Notes: generated from the letters alone by a model not told the origin. Positions 7,541 to 15,365 are shown, counted from the stretch's first letter. The stretch is DNA of 34,788 nucleotides from Actinomadura formosensis NBRC 14204 (GCF_001552155.1 NZ_BCQQ01000076.1:1-34788), one strand, 5' to 3'. Program-made: numbers and translations.

Positions 7541-8254
7541 GTGCGCCGGAGCGAACCCCTCGACCTCAGGAACCTGGCTCTCACCCCGGACCTGCATTCC
7601 TATCTCCTCACGCAGGGCAGGATGACGCCCGATCCCCTCCTGGAGGAGCTGATCGATCGCACGTGCGCGCTCGTCCCCGACCAGGCGCACATGGTGGTCG
7701 CCCCGGAGGAGGGCGCCCTGCTGACCTTCCTCGTCCGGCTCCTGGGGGCCCGCGACATCGTCGAGGTCGGCACGTTCACCGGCTACTCGGCGCTGTGCCT
7801 GGCGCGCGGGCTCCCGGCCGGCGGATCGATCACCACATGCGACGTCTCCGCCGAGTGGACGGCGCTGGCCCGCGAGTTCTGGACCCGGGCGGGCATCGCC
7901 GACCGGATCCGCCTCCGGCTGGGCCCCGCGCTGGAGACCCTGCGCGCCCTGCCCCCGGAACCGCACCTGGACCTCGCCTTCATCGACGCCGACAAGCCCG
8001 GTTACATCGGCTACTGGGAGGAGCTGGTGCCGCGGCTGCGGCCCGGCGGGCTGCTGCTGGTCGACAACACCCTCTTCAGCGGCCAGGTGATCGAGGACGA
8101 GCCCGGCGAGAAGGCCGCGGCCGTCCACGCCTTCAACGAGCACGCCCGCCGGGACGACCGGGTCCAGATGGTGATGCTGCCGATCGCCGACGGCCTGACC
8201 ATGGCCCGCCGCCTCCCGCCCGCCCGCCTCCCCGCTCCCCCGGGGCCCGCCTGA
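7541..8254 (+). CDS. class I SAM-dependent O-methyltransferase (caffeoyl-CoA OMT family)
   Basis: A 237-aa Methyltransf_3-type enzyme. SAM motif I is VEVGTFTGYSALCLARGL. The acidic motif II region is TTCDVSAEW. The metal/catalytic strand is LAFIDADKPGYIGYWEELVPRLRPGGLLLVDNTL (Asp of DADK and DN are the usual divalent-metal ligands). GTG start 7541 has GGGAG at 7531-7535. Members methylate catechol-type hydroxyls, often in secondary metabolism. It probably works with the preceding unknown gene. The stop codon lies inside a perfect hairpin shared with the convergent fusion gene. Confidence 0.88.
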   Translation: MRRSEPLDLRNLALTPDLHSYLLTQGRMTPDPLLEELIDRTCALVPDQAHMVVAPEEGALLTFLVRLLGARDIVEVGTFTGYSALCLARGLPAGGSITTCDVSAEWTALAREFWTRAGIADRIRLRLGPALETLRALPPEPHLDLAFIDADKPGYIGYWEELVPRLRPGGLLLVDNTLFSGQVIEDEPGEKAAAVHAFNEHARRDDRVQMVMLPIADGLTMARRLPPARLPAPPGPA

Positions 8255-8270
8255 TGCGGGGTCGCATCAG
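8251..8270. terminator. bidirectional hairpin containing both convergent stop codons
   Basis: CTGATGCG-GGGT-CGCATCAG, a perfect 8-bp stem with a tetraloop. The left arm holds the TGA of the O-methyltransferase and the right arm the TGA (as TCA) of the opposing gene, so the same stem can end both transcripts. Confidence 0.7.
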
Positions 8271-9694
8271 CACAGGATCTGTTTGCCGACGACCTGGCCG
8301 CGGCCGAGTTGCTCGTGCAGCCTGGGGGCGTCCTCCAGGGGGGCGCGTTCCGCGATGACCGGTGAGAGCCGTCCGCCGGCCAGCAGATCGAACAGGGCCG
8401 TGAGATCCGCCCGGTACCAGTCGGGCCGCCGGTCACGCCATTCGGCCACCTGGTAGATCGTCGCGGTGGGGGCTCCCGGCAACGCGGCCCGGGCGAACAC
8501 CAGTGCTCCGGCCGCGTAGAACTCCAGGGCCCGGACGAGATCGCGCCGTCCGTGCCGCAGGGACGCGTAGTGGCCGAACATCACCAGCCTGCCGCCGGGA
8601 CGCAGCAGCCGGTACGAGCGGCGCGAGGTCCGGCCTCCGATACCGTCCAGGACGACGTCGATTCCCCGGGGGGCCAGTTGACGCACCCGTTGCGCGAAAT
8701 CCTCCCTGGTGTAGTCGATCGCGTGGGCCCCGAGCTCTGACACGATCTCGGTGGAGGCGCCGCCGGCCGTCCCGTACATGTGCAGGCCGGCCAGGCGCCC
8801 CAGTTCCAGCGCGGCGGTGCCCACCCCGCCCGCGGCACCGTGCACCAGCACCCGCTCGCCCTCCCGTGCCTTCGCGACGCGGTGGAGCATCTGGTGGGCG
8901 GTGACGTAGTTGAGGACGAGGGCGACGGCCTCGGCCGGGTCCAGGTCCGCGGGAACGGGCACCAGGTGAGGCGCCGGAACGCAGACATGATCGGCGTAGG
9001 CCCCGAAGACGGTCAGGGCCGCGACGCGCTGCCCGGCGGACAGGCCGGTGACGCCCTCACCGACCGCGTCGACCGTTCCGAGGAGGTCGTATCCCGGTGT
9101 GAGCGGCGGGCGCGGACCACCCGGGTAGCCGCCCTCGCGGATGAGGACGTCGGCGAAGCTCACCCCGGCCGCGACGCGTTTCACCCGGACCTCGCCCGAG
9201 CAGGGCATCGGCAGCGGCTCCTCGACCAGGCGCATGGCCTCGGGGCCTCCGTACCGCGCGACGACGATCCGCCGCGTCCGCCCCGCCGGCCCGTCCCCGG
9301 CCGCGACCGGACGGGCGCGCAGCCGGACGAGCACGGCATCGCCGCCGGAAAGCCGGTTCCGGGGGAAGCGACGCCGGTGGCCCCGCGCCCCCTCGCCGGC
9401 GTCCACGCGGCAGGCCAGTGCCTCGCCCACCATCTCCTGCTCCCTTCCGGCGATCAGCAGCCGGACGGCGGCGGGACGGCGCAGGTTGCGCCACCAGGTC
9501 TTGCGGCCGGAGCGGCGGACGAGCACGTAGACGCCGCCGTCCCGGCGCGCGTAGACCACCGGGAGCGTGTAGGGCCGGCCGGTACGGCGTCCCGTGACCG
9601 TGATGAGGGCGCCGGAGCCGCTCAGCAGCCGATGGGCGCGGGACCGCAGAAGCGCGCCGACGACCGGGTTCGCCACCCGTTCGCGAAGTCTCAT
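8267..9694 (-). CDS. fusion: F420-type split-barrel (FDOR/Ddn-like) domain + quinone-oxidoreductase-like MDR domain
   Basis: One uninterrupted frame of 475 aa from ATG 9694; a GTG at 9742 would add 16 residues. ATG is preferred because MRLRERVANPVVGALLRS is the usual FDOR opening. The first ~125 residues match the nitroreductase/deazaflavin-dependent family (GALITVTGRRTGRPYTLPVVYARRDGG, KTWWRNLRRPAAVRL). The remaining ~330 residues are a zinc-independent MDR/quinone oxidoreductase with GEVRVKRVAAGVSFADVLIREG, PGYDLLGTVDAVGEGV and the NADPH loop VHGAAGGVGTAALELG. Such enzymes reduce activated C=C or quinone bonds. Joining a possible F420- or heme-binding barrel to an NADPH enone reductase is unusual. 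It is divergent from the YciI gene; a palindrome lies just upstream. Confidence 0.85.
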   Translation of the reverse strand: MRLRERVANPVVGALLRSRAHRLLSGSGALITVTGRRTGRPYTLPVVYARRDGGVYVLVRRSGRKTWWRNLRRPAAVRLLIAGREQEMVGEALACRVDAGEGARGHRRRFPRNRLSGGDAVLVRLRARPVAAGDGPAGRTRRIVVARYGGPEAMRLVEEPLPMPCSGEVRVKRVAAGVSFADVLIREGGYPGGPRPPLTPGYDLLGTVDAVGEGVTGLSAGQRVAALTVFGAYADHVCVPAPHLVPVPADLDPAEAVALVLNYVTAHQMLHRVAKAREGERVLVHGAAGGVGTAALELGRLAGLHMYGTAGGASTEIVSELGAHAIDYTREDFAQRVRQLAPRGIDVVLDGIGGRTSRRSYRLLRPGGRLVMFGHYASLRHGRRDLVRALEFYAAGALVFARAALPGAPTATIYQVAEWRDRRPDWYRADLTALFDLLAGGRLSPVIAERAPLEDAPRLHEQLGRGQVVGKQILC

Positions 9695-9755
9695 GGAACC
9701 CGCCCGGTCTGGATCGACGTACTCGTGAAGACGATGTTTCACGGTGCTGCCGGCA

Positions 9756-9775
9756 TGCCGTTATCGGTAACGGCA
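9756..9775. promoter_or_regulatory. perfect palindromic operator candidate upstream of the fusion gene
   Basis: TGCCGTTA-TCGG-TAACGGCA, 8-bp arms with a 4-nt spacer, 61 nt upstream of the preferred start of the fusion reductase and in the divergent gap facing the YciI gene. Size and symmetry fit a TetR or MarR-type site. No cognate regulator gene is adjacent. Confidence 0.5.
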
Positions 9776-9966
9776 GGACACTTCATACCCCTTCCGGCCG
9801 GAAAGATGATCGGCTGGTTCACCTTTTGTGTTGATGTTCCCTTTCGGTGACGGATATTTCATCATCGGACAACGCCGGGATTGGCCGAAGATATGCCATG
9901 TCACCTGCGATGACGCGCGTGCCGAAAACTGCGTCCACGCAAGGATCGGCCGCAGGCGGGCTGGAA

Positions 9967-9989
9967 GGTCTCCCGGCTCCCGGGAGACC
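9967..9989 (+). repeat. strong hairpin in the 5' region of the YciI gene
   Basis: GGTCTCCCGG-CTC-CCGGGAGACC, a perfect 10-bp stem with a 3-nt loop, 23 nt before the ATG at 10013 and just 5' of its ribosome site (GGAAGGG, 9998-10004). It could be an operator, a 5'-UTR stability element or an attenuator. There is no T-run. Confidence 0.5.
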
Positions 9990-10012
9990 GGGACCGCGGA
10001 AGGGCTCGCACG

Positions 10013-10576
10013 ATGGTGAAGACTGTGGCCATGGAATTCTTCTGCTACCACCGCGATCGGCCCGGCTCGATGGCACTGCGCGACGAGCTGCTGGAAGAGC
10101 ACTGGTCCTACATGGACCGGTACGCGGCGGAGCTGATCGCCCGCGGCCCCACCTTCGCCGCCGGCGACACCCCCACCGGCAGCGTGCACATCGTCGACCT
10201 GCCGGACCCGGCGGCCGCCCGCGCGTTCGCCTTCGACGAGCCCGGCTACCAGGCCGGCGTGTACCGGGACGTGCTGCTGCGCCGGTGGCGCAACATGCTG
10301 GGGCGCACGATGTGGGACTTCCCCGGTGGCCGGACCGATGGCGACCGGTACCTGGTGCTCGGCCTCGGCTCGGGCCAGGCCGCCGACCTCGACGTGCCGC
10401 CCGGCCGGGACGAGCTGATCGCCTACGGGCCGCTGCTGTCCGACGACGGCACCGCATGGCTGGGCACGGCGGCGCTGCTCCGGGCGCCGGACCCGGACAC
10501 GGCACGCGCCGTCCTGGACCCGAAGCGGTACGCCGATATCGAGGTCCACGCGTGGGAGTTCGGCGGACGGCGGTAA
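10013..10576 (+). CDS. YciI-like protein with a second, diverged YciI-type half
   Basis: A 187-aa protein. The N-terminal half is a YCII (ferredoxin-like, DGPH-type) domain: MEFFCYHRDRPGSMALRDELLEEHWSYMDRYAAELIARGPTF, a Gly-rich turn, GSVHIVDLPDPAAARAFAFDEP. The second half (RYLVLGLGSG...LLSDDGTAWLGTAALL) looks like a diverged repeat of the same fold. YciI domains occur in small oxidoreductase-like or sensor proteins of mostly unknown function. ATG 10013 has GGAAGGG with 8-nt spacing; a downstream ATG at 10031 would begin exactly at the domain. It is preceded by a strong hairpin and separated by 41 nt from the next gene. Confidence 0.75.
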   Translation: MVKTVAMEFFCYHRDRPGSMALRDELLEEHWSYMDRYAAELIARGPTFAAGDTPTGSVHIVDLPDPAAARAFAFDEPGYQAGVYRDVLLRRWRNMLGRTMWDFPGGRTDGDRYLVLGLGSGQAADLDVPPGRDELIAYGPLLSDDGTAWLGTAALLRAPDPDTARAVLDPKRYADIEVHAWEFGGRR

Positions 10577-10617
10577 CGGCCCTCCCCGTCACCCGTCCGG
10601 TTCAGGACGTGCCGGCG

Positions 10618-11379
10618 ATGTTGCGGGCGGGTGATCGGGGGAAGGCTGCCCGTGTGGCCGAGGACGAGCCGGGGGGCACTCCTCCCGAGCCGCTGCTGGA
10701 GGTGATCGCCAACCTCGCGCGGTTCCATCACGAGCATGAGAAGTACTACTCCCAGGCGCCGCTGAGGCAGGCGGCCGAGCTCCAGGCCCGGTCCCGGGCG
10801 CTGAAGTCGCTGGCCGACCGGTGGAGCACGGTCGATGCGGGCGGACGCTCCGGGACGGTTCCGTTCGCCGGCGCGGAGGATCTGAACGCCCCGGGGCTCG
10901 TCGCGGAGTCGGGAATCCTGTTCATGGAGGGCGAGGGCGAACCCGCCGAACTGCTGCGGCTGAAGCGGGACGTCGGGCAGGTCGCCGACGACTACGAGCG
11001 GGGCGGCACCTGGCTGGCGCACGCGATGGAACAGGCATGGGAGATCGCCGGGCAGCTCGCCGTCCACCCGGCGCTGGCCGACCTGCTCGGTGAGCGGCAC
11101 CGCATCATCGCCAACGACTGGCAGTCGGCGGGCCTGCAAACCTTGGTCGCGCGGCTGCTGAGACGCGCCCTTGAGGTACTGGCCCGCGTCGACTTCTCGC
11201 CCGCGGCGCTCCGCGCCGACCTGGGCGGCGGGCGGCTGGCCCCCGGCTACCTCTACTCCGCGTCCGAACTGCTCGACCGGGCGGCGGACCTGATGACGGA
11301 GTCGGCCATGCTCGTCCACGACAATGAACGCCGCTGGCGCGTCTTCGGCGCCCGCGTCCGCGAACTGCGGTCCGGGTAG
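10618..11379 (+). CDS. uncharacterised mostly helical 253-aa protein
   Basis: I do not recognise the family. The sequence is predicted largely helical and soluble: LLEVIANLARFHHEHEKYYSQAPLRQAAELQARSRALKSLADRW near the N-terminus, then LLRLKRDVGQVADDYERGGTWLAHAMEQAWEIAGQL, then helices to the C-terminus. Proteins of this sort in actinomycetes are annotated only as hypothetical. The ATG at 10618 is chosen because AGGA lies 10 nt upstream. It follows the YciI gene by 41 nt on the same strand and may share its transcript. It ends before a perfect hairpin. Confidence 0.7.
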   Translation: MLRAGDRGKAARVAEDEPGGTPPEPLLEVIANLARFHHEHEKYYSQAPLRQAAELQARSRALKSLADRWSTVDAGGRSGTVPFAGAEDLNAPGLVAESGILFMEGEGEPAELLRLKRDVGQVADDYERGGTWLAHAMEQAWEIAGQLAVHPALADLLGERHRIIANDWQSAGLQTLVARLLRRALEVLARVDFSPAALRADLGGGRLAPGYLYSASELLDRAADLMTESAMLVHDNERRWRVFGARVRELRSG

Positions 11380-11390
11380 CCCGCGTTCCG

Positions 11391-11405
11391 CGGTGCGAGG
11401 CACCG
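11391..11405. terminator. hairpin between convergent genes
   Basis: CGGTGC-GAG-GCACCG, a perfect 6-bp stem with a 3-nt loop in the 29-nt gap between the unknown helical gene and the TIGR02206-type gene. It suits termination in both directions. Confidence 0.55.
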
Positions 11406-11408
11406 GCC

Positions 11409-12149
11409 TCAGCCCGCGGCGGGACGGGTCTGCTCCATGCGGGTCCAGGGCCAGGTGATCAGGGCCCAGCCGAGCAGGATGAGCGCGGCCTCGGCCGGCA
11501 CGTACCACGGCCAGGGCCCCAGCAGATCCAGCACCGAGGCGGTGCCGGGCTTGTGGTTGAGATACCCGTAGTTGGTCCCGGCGGCGACGTTGAAAACGAA
11601 CGTGGCGACGGCCCACGCCAGGGTGACGGCGACCGCGAACCTGTAGCCGCCCCAGTCCGGCCGCATCCCGAGCCCCCAGGTCAGGTACACCGCGGCCCAC
11701 ACGATCATCAGATGCATCCCGAAGAAGCCAAGGTAATCGATGTCGGGATAGTCCCCGCCGTTCAGCGCCGGTGTGAGCAGGGCCTGCACTGACAGTGTGA
11801 GTCCCCAGTAGTACGTCAGCGCGAACCAGCGCCGGCCGAGCGTCCACAGCGCGCCGACCGCGGCCGGCCACGCCACGTCGCACAACTGCAGCGGCAGCGA
11901 CCCGCCGATGCTCCACTGGCCGGGCAGCAGCGGGTGAACCTGCGTGCCGATCATCACGTACACGATCGCCAGCGCGTACGCCTTGCCGAAGCCCCTCGCC
12001 TGCTCGCCGGACCCGTGGCCCGGCTCGGTCCCCGTCCGCTGCGCCCGGCCGAGCGGCACCAGCCCGGCGCACCCGATCGCGAACAGCCCGAGCGCCGCCC
12101 AGTGCGACGGCCCGAACGCGACGAACTCGCCGGCGACGGTCAGCGACAT
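11409..12149 (-). CDS. YwaF/TIGR02206-family integral membrane protein
   Basis: A 246-aa polytopic protein with about six or seven hydrophobic helices. Family-typical stretches are SLPLQLCDVAWPAAVGALW, YYWGLTLSVQALLTPAL, YLGFFGMHLMIVWAAVYLTWG, and FNVAAGTNYGYLNHKPG followed by LLGPWPWYV near the C-terminus. The family (Bacillus YwaF, distant relatives of eukaryotic TMEM164) has conserved Cys/His residues but no role I can assert. It is divergent from the kinase gene, with a 320-nt gap between them. No strong ribosome site precedes ATG 12149. Confidence 0.8.
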   Translation of the reverse strand: MSLTVAGEFVAFGPSHWAALGLFAIGCAGLVPLGRAQRTGTEPGHGSGEQARGFGKAYALAIVYVMIGTQVHPLLPGQWSIGGSLPLQLCDVAWPAAVGALWTLGRRWFALTYYWGLTLSVQALLTPALNGGDYPDIDYLGFFGMHLMIVWAAVYLTWGLGMRPDWGGYRFAVAVTLAWAVATFVFNVAAGTNYGYLNHKPGTASVLDLLGPWPWYVPAEAALILLGWALITWPWTRMEQTRPAAG

Positions 12150-12470
12150 CCGGTGATGCTAACCCGGCCGTCCCCGGTCGGCCGCCCACCGCGCTCCCCC
12201 GCCCCGTGGCGGACGAAGAGCCCGCGAGCACGAGGGCCGGCCCAGAAGCAGGAAATTCGAATGCACCCTCGATTTCCGCCCGTTTTCGGAAGATTATGAC
12301 AAAACGCCGTAATGCGAAGAGCGTTCCCCTTTCGGGGTATTGATCATTTCCGTCGGCGGGCGATCGGCTGCCGCCGTTCGGCGAATACCCCGAAGAATGG
12401 TGATCGGTGCCGTAGGGCGGTGCCCCTCACAGTGATCATTCAGGTGTACTCCGGGTGTGGCGGAGGGCGA
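12150..12470. other. divergent intergenic region with a nested dyad
   Basis: A non-coding gap between the TIGR02206-type gene and the kinase gene, with AT-richer stretches near 12250-12345. Its main feature is an 11-bp perfect inverted repeat, TTCGGGGTATT (12331-12341) and AATACCCCGAA (12384-12394). This encloses a second stem, CGGCGG (12354-12359) with CCGCCG (12371-12376). No open frame with coding character was seen. Confidence 0.6.
12331..12394. repeat. nested inverted repeat upstream of the kinase gene
   Basis: The outer arms are 11 bp and perfectly complementary; the inner arms are 6 bp with an 11-nt loop. Together they could fold into one long two-step stem in the kinase 5' region, or act as a paired protein-binding site. 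The element ends 76 nt before the kinase ATG. Confidence 0.55.
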
Positions 12471-14070
12471 ATGCGGCCTGGTCAATTGGTGGCCGACCGC
12501 TACCGGCTGCTGGAACAGGTCGGCGCGGGCGGTGGAGGTACGGTGTGGCTCGCGAACGACGAGTTACTGGGCCGGGACGTCGCGATCAAACGCGCGCTGC
12601 CCGCCGAGGGGGCGCGCGGCGCAAAGCACATCCGGGGTCTGCGCCGTGAGGCCGAGCTGCTGGCCAAATTGAACCATCCCCATGTCGTCACCCTGTTCGA
12701 CGTCGTCCAGGAGAACGGCGAATGGTGGATGGTGATGGAGTACGTCCCATCGCGCAGCCTGGCCGATCAGGAGACGCTGCCCGCTGAGCGGGTGGCCCGG
12801 CTCGGCGTCCAGATCGCCGATGCGCTGGAGGCGGTGCATGCCGCGGGCATCGTGCATGGGGACATCAAGCCCGGCAATGTGTTCGTGACCGATGACGGCC
12901 GGGCCAAGCTGGGCGATTTCGGGATTTCGCGCTCCATGTACGCGGATGTGACGGTCTCCGAGAGCGGCGCGGTGATCGCGGGGACCCCCGCGTACATCTC
13001 GCCCGAAGTCGCGAAGGGGCGGGAGCCCACCCCGGCGTCTGACGTCTTCTCGCTCGGAGCCACACTGTTCGCCGCGGCCGACGCCCTCGTGATCGACGCC
13101 CCCGCGGACGGGCCCGAGCCGTCACCTCCCCGGCGGCGGGCCGTGCTCCGCGCCGCCGCGGTCGTGTGCGCGATCACCGTGATCGCCGTCGTGGCGTGGG
13201 TGGTCGTCGGCCCGCCGTCCCCGACACCCCGGCCGGCGGCTCCCGCCTCGGCCTTGGGCGATCCGCACAAGGTCGACCCCTGCGCCCTGCACGACACCGC
13301 ACAGCTCGCCCGGTTCGGTACCACCGAGATAGACACCGCCTACGGCAATTTCAATCGGTGTGACGTTCTCGTGAATCCGCGCAGTGGCGGCGAGGTGGAC
13401 GTCAAGGCGGAACTCATCAACCCGGACCCGGCCATGGAACTGCCCCGGAAGGTCGAGAACCTCGCCGGAATCCAGGGCTGGCGGGAACTCCAGGAGGAGC
13501 ACGCGTGCTCCTGGATGCTGTTGTTGCGCGACAAGCACCTCGTGAACATCAGCGCGGATTCCGGTGACGCCTCGGTGAACATGTGCGCCATCGCCGACAC
13601 CGCCGTCAAAAGCGCGGCCACGGTGCTCTCAAAGGGGCAGCTTCCCCCGCGGAAGGCACGTCCGGTGGGTGAATCGCTGTTCTGGGCGAACGCGTGCGCG
13701 CTCCTGGACGCGAAGGCGCTCTCCCGCCTCCCCGGCGTGGACTCGACGCATCCGAGGACGGAATTCGGCAACTGGGAATGCAGGTGGGACAGTACGACCA
13801 GCCACCAAACCCTCATCGTGCGTTTCGATCAGGACGATCCGCTGAATGCACAGGACGGCCGTCCGATCAGGCTGGGCGGGCACGACGCATTCGTCGACCC
13901 GGAATACGACTCCGACACGTGTGCCGCCCAGGTCGTCCATCGTCGCGCATGGCAGGAAGACGGAGTTGCTGCTGGTCATCGTCCAGGGAGGAGCGGACGC
14001 GGCGCAGCGCTGCCGGCTCGCCACCGGCATCGCCGGATCCGCCGCCGGCAGGCTGTCCAGCGCCGCCTGA
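12471..14070 (+). pseudogene. Ser/Thr receptor kinase with missing C-lobe and 3' frameshift
   Basis: A PknB-type gene that looks damaged. Kinase features: VGAGGGGTVW (P-loop), VAIKRA with Lys40, VHGDIKPGNVFV (catalytic Asp131, HGD instead of HRD), DFG at 149-151 and GTPAYISPEV. After SDVFSLGATLFAA (about residue 202) the sequence jumps straight to a juxtamembrane linker and one membrane helix (about 223-247). About 60-80 residues of the C-lobe (helices F-I) are therefore absent, in frame. Outside the membrane lie two Cys-containing DUF3558-like units (CALHDTAQLARFG..., ACALLDAKALSRLPG...). Near 13935-13945 the frame is lost. The natural continuation (GRKTELLLVIVQGGADAAQRC...) lies one frame over and ends at 14070, whereas the unshifted frame runs R-rich to 14207 into the opposing gene. 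A sequencing error could explain the frameshift but not the lobe loss. Confidence 0.75.
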
Positions 14071-14080
14071 CCGGTCCTCG

Positions 14081-14099
14081 TCCGCCCGCGGCCGGCGGA
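14081..14099. terminator. hairpin between kinase remnant and PRPP synthetase
   Basis: TCCGCC-N7-GGCGGA, a perfect 6-bp stem located 11 nt after the inferred kinase stop and 18 nt from the 3' end of the convergent gene. Its position supports 14070 as the ancestral kinase end. Confidence 0.4.
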
Positions 14100-14116
14100 G
14101 CGTCCAGGGGCCGGGG

Positions 14117-15052
14117 TCAGGTGCGGATCATCAGGGTGTCCAGGGGTTCGTTGTCGCGCAGGCGGCCGATGGCGTCGGCGAGCAGTGGGGCCACGGACCG
14201 CACCTGAAGCCACGGCGGCCGCTCCCGGCTCGCCGGGAGGGTGTCGGTGACCAGCAGCCGGCGCAGCGAGAGCCGGTCGAGCCGCTCGTGGGCGGCGGCC
14301 ACCAGCGGCCCGTGGGTGGCGGCCACGGTGATGTCGGAGGTGGCCCCGGCGGCGCGCAGGACACGCACCGCCGCCTCGATCGTCCCGCCGGTGCTGATCA
14401 TGTCGTCCACGATGACCACGGGCCGGCCGGCGACGTCACCGGCCAGTTCCTCGGCATGAACCCTCTCTCCGGTCACCCGTCTCTTGCGCACCACGGCGAC
14501 CGGACGCCGCAACAGCCGGGCGTAGTGCTCGGCGAGCTTGACCGCGCCGAGGTCGGGCGCCACCACCACGGTCGTGTCGGGGGTCTCCTGCGCGAGCACA
14601 CCGGCCAGGACGGGCACCGCGGTCAGCATCTCCACCGGCATGGCGCACATGGCCTCCAGCGCGCTGGTGTGCGGGTCCACCACGACCAGCCGGTCCACCC
14701 CGACGGAGGCCAGGGCGTCGGCCACCACCCTGGCGCCCACCGCCTCCCCCGCCAGGCCGCGGCGGTCCTGCCGGGCATATCCGAAGTACGGGACGACGGC
14801 GGTGAGCGTCCTCGCGCCGCCCCGGCGGCACGCGTCCAGCAGCAGAAGCAACTCGACCAGGTGATCGTTCACGGCGGGTCCCGTGGGCTGGAGCACGTAC
14901 ACGTCCCCGCCCTGCACACCGCCCACGACCGGCCGCAGCTCCCCGTCGGGGAAACGCACCACCTCGCTCGTCACCGGCTCGGTGCCCAGCGCGTCCGCGA
15001 CGGCGTCGGTCAGCGCCGGATGCGCCGTCCCTGACACGATCCGGATGGACAT
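14117..15052 (-). CDS. prs: ribose-phosphate pyrophosphokinase (PRPP synthetase) paralogue
   Basis: A 311-aa enzyme that makes 5-phosphoribosyl-1-pyrophosphate from ribose-5-phosphate and ATP. Motifs: VRFPDGELRP, PYFGYARQDR (flexible ATP loop), DPHTS (metal/ATP region), and VVIVDDMISTGGTI (the PRPP-binding loop of phosphoribosyltransferase-fold proteins). Start ATG 15052 was chosen over upstream codons because GAGGAGGGG sits 4-12 nt before it and the protein then opens with MSIRIVSGTAHP. The context suggests a stress-dedicated copy rather than the housekeeping prs: it faces DUF1918 across 313 nt and belongs to a block of dormancy-type genes, with no glmU or purine genes nearby. Confidence 0.88.
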   Translation of the reverse strand: MSIRIVSGTAHPALTDAVADALGTEPVTSEVVRFPDGELRPVVGGVQGGDVYVLQPTGPAVNDHLVELLLLLDACRRGGARTLTAVVPYFGYARQDRRGLAGEAVGARVVADALASVGVDRLVVVDPHTSALEAMCAMPVEMLTAVPVLAGVLAQETPDTTVVVAPDLGAVKLAEHYARLLRRPVAVVRKRRVTGERVHAEELAGDVAGRPVVIVDDMISTGGTIEAAVRVLRAAGATSDITVAATHGPLVAAAHERLDRLSLRRLLVTDTLPASRERPPWLQVRSVAPLLADAIGRLRDNEPLDTLMIRT

Positions 15053-15365
15053 CGCCCCTCCTCGTCCGCACCGGAAAGCCGGTGCCGGTCGGATGCCGGC
15101 GTGACCGCCCGCATCATCGGCGGGCCGGCGCATCCGTGCACTCGCCCGCACCACGGTCCACCGCCGGTCGCTCCAAGGGGTGTCCTTCCCCCGCCTCGGG
15201 CAGAGATGACAGGCACGCCGCGCCGCAGCCGCCGGGCCCGATCCGCCTCCGGTCCTCCGCCGACCTGCGCCGATATGGACCTTCGGCCCTGGCTGCCGGC
15301 CGCCGCCCGCACCACGATGGACTCAGAACGGAACGTCAGGAAGAGCGGAACATCGGGGGGACGCC
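15053..15365. other. divergent promoter region, prs / DUF1918
   Basis: A 313-nt gap without a credible gene. It carries the DosR-like dyad at 15276-15289, 76 nt before the DUF1918 start and 223 nt before the prs start. The rightward gene has a strong GGGGGGA ribosome site. Nothing else was recognised. Confidence 0.55.
15276..15289. promoter_or_regulatory. DosR/DevR-like box upstream of DUF1918
   Basis: TGGAC-CTTC-GGCCC. It matches GGGMC-N4-GKCCC at 9 of 10 arm positions and has the same spacer as the sites at 25782 and (reverse complement) 19365. It ends 76 nt before the start of a DUF1918 gene, whose mycobacterial relative Rv0569 is in the DosR regulon. Confidence 0.55.

Noticed and set aside
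12312..12470. Upstream extension of the kinase to ATG 12312
   Set aside because: The added residues are Arg/Cys-rich and cover the nested dyad. The kinase family begins at MRPGQLVADRYRL.
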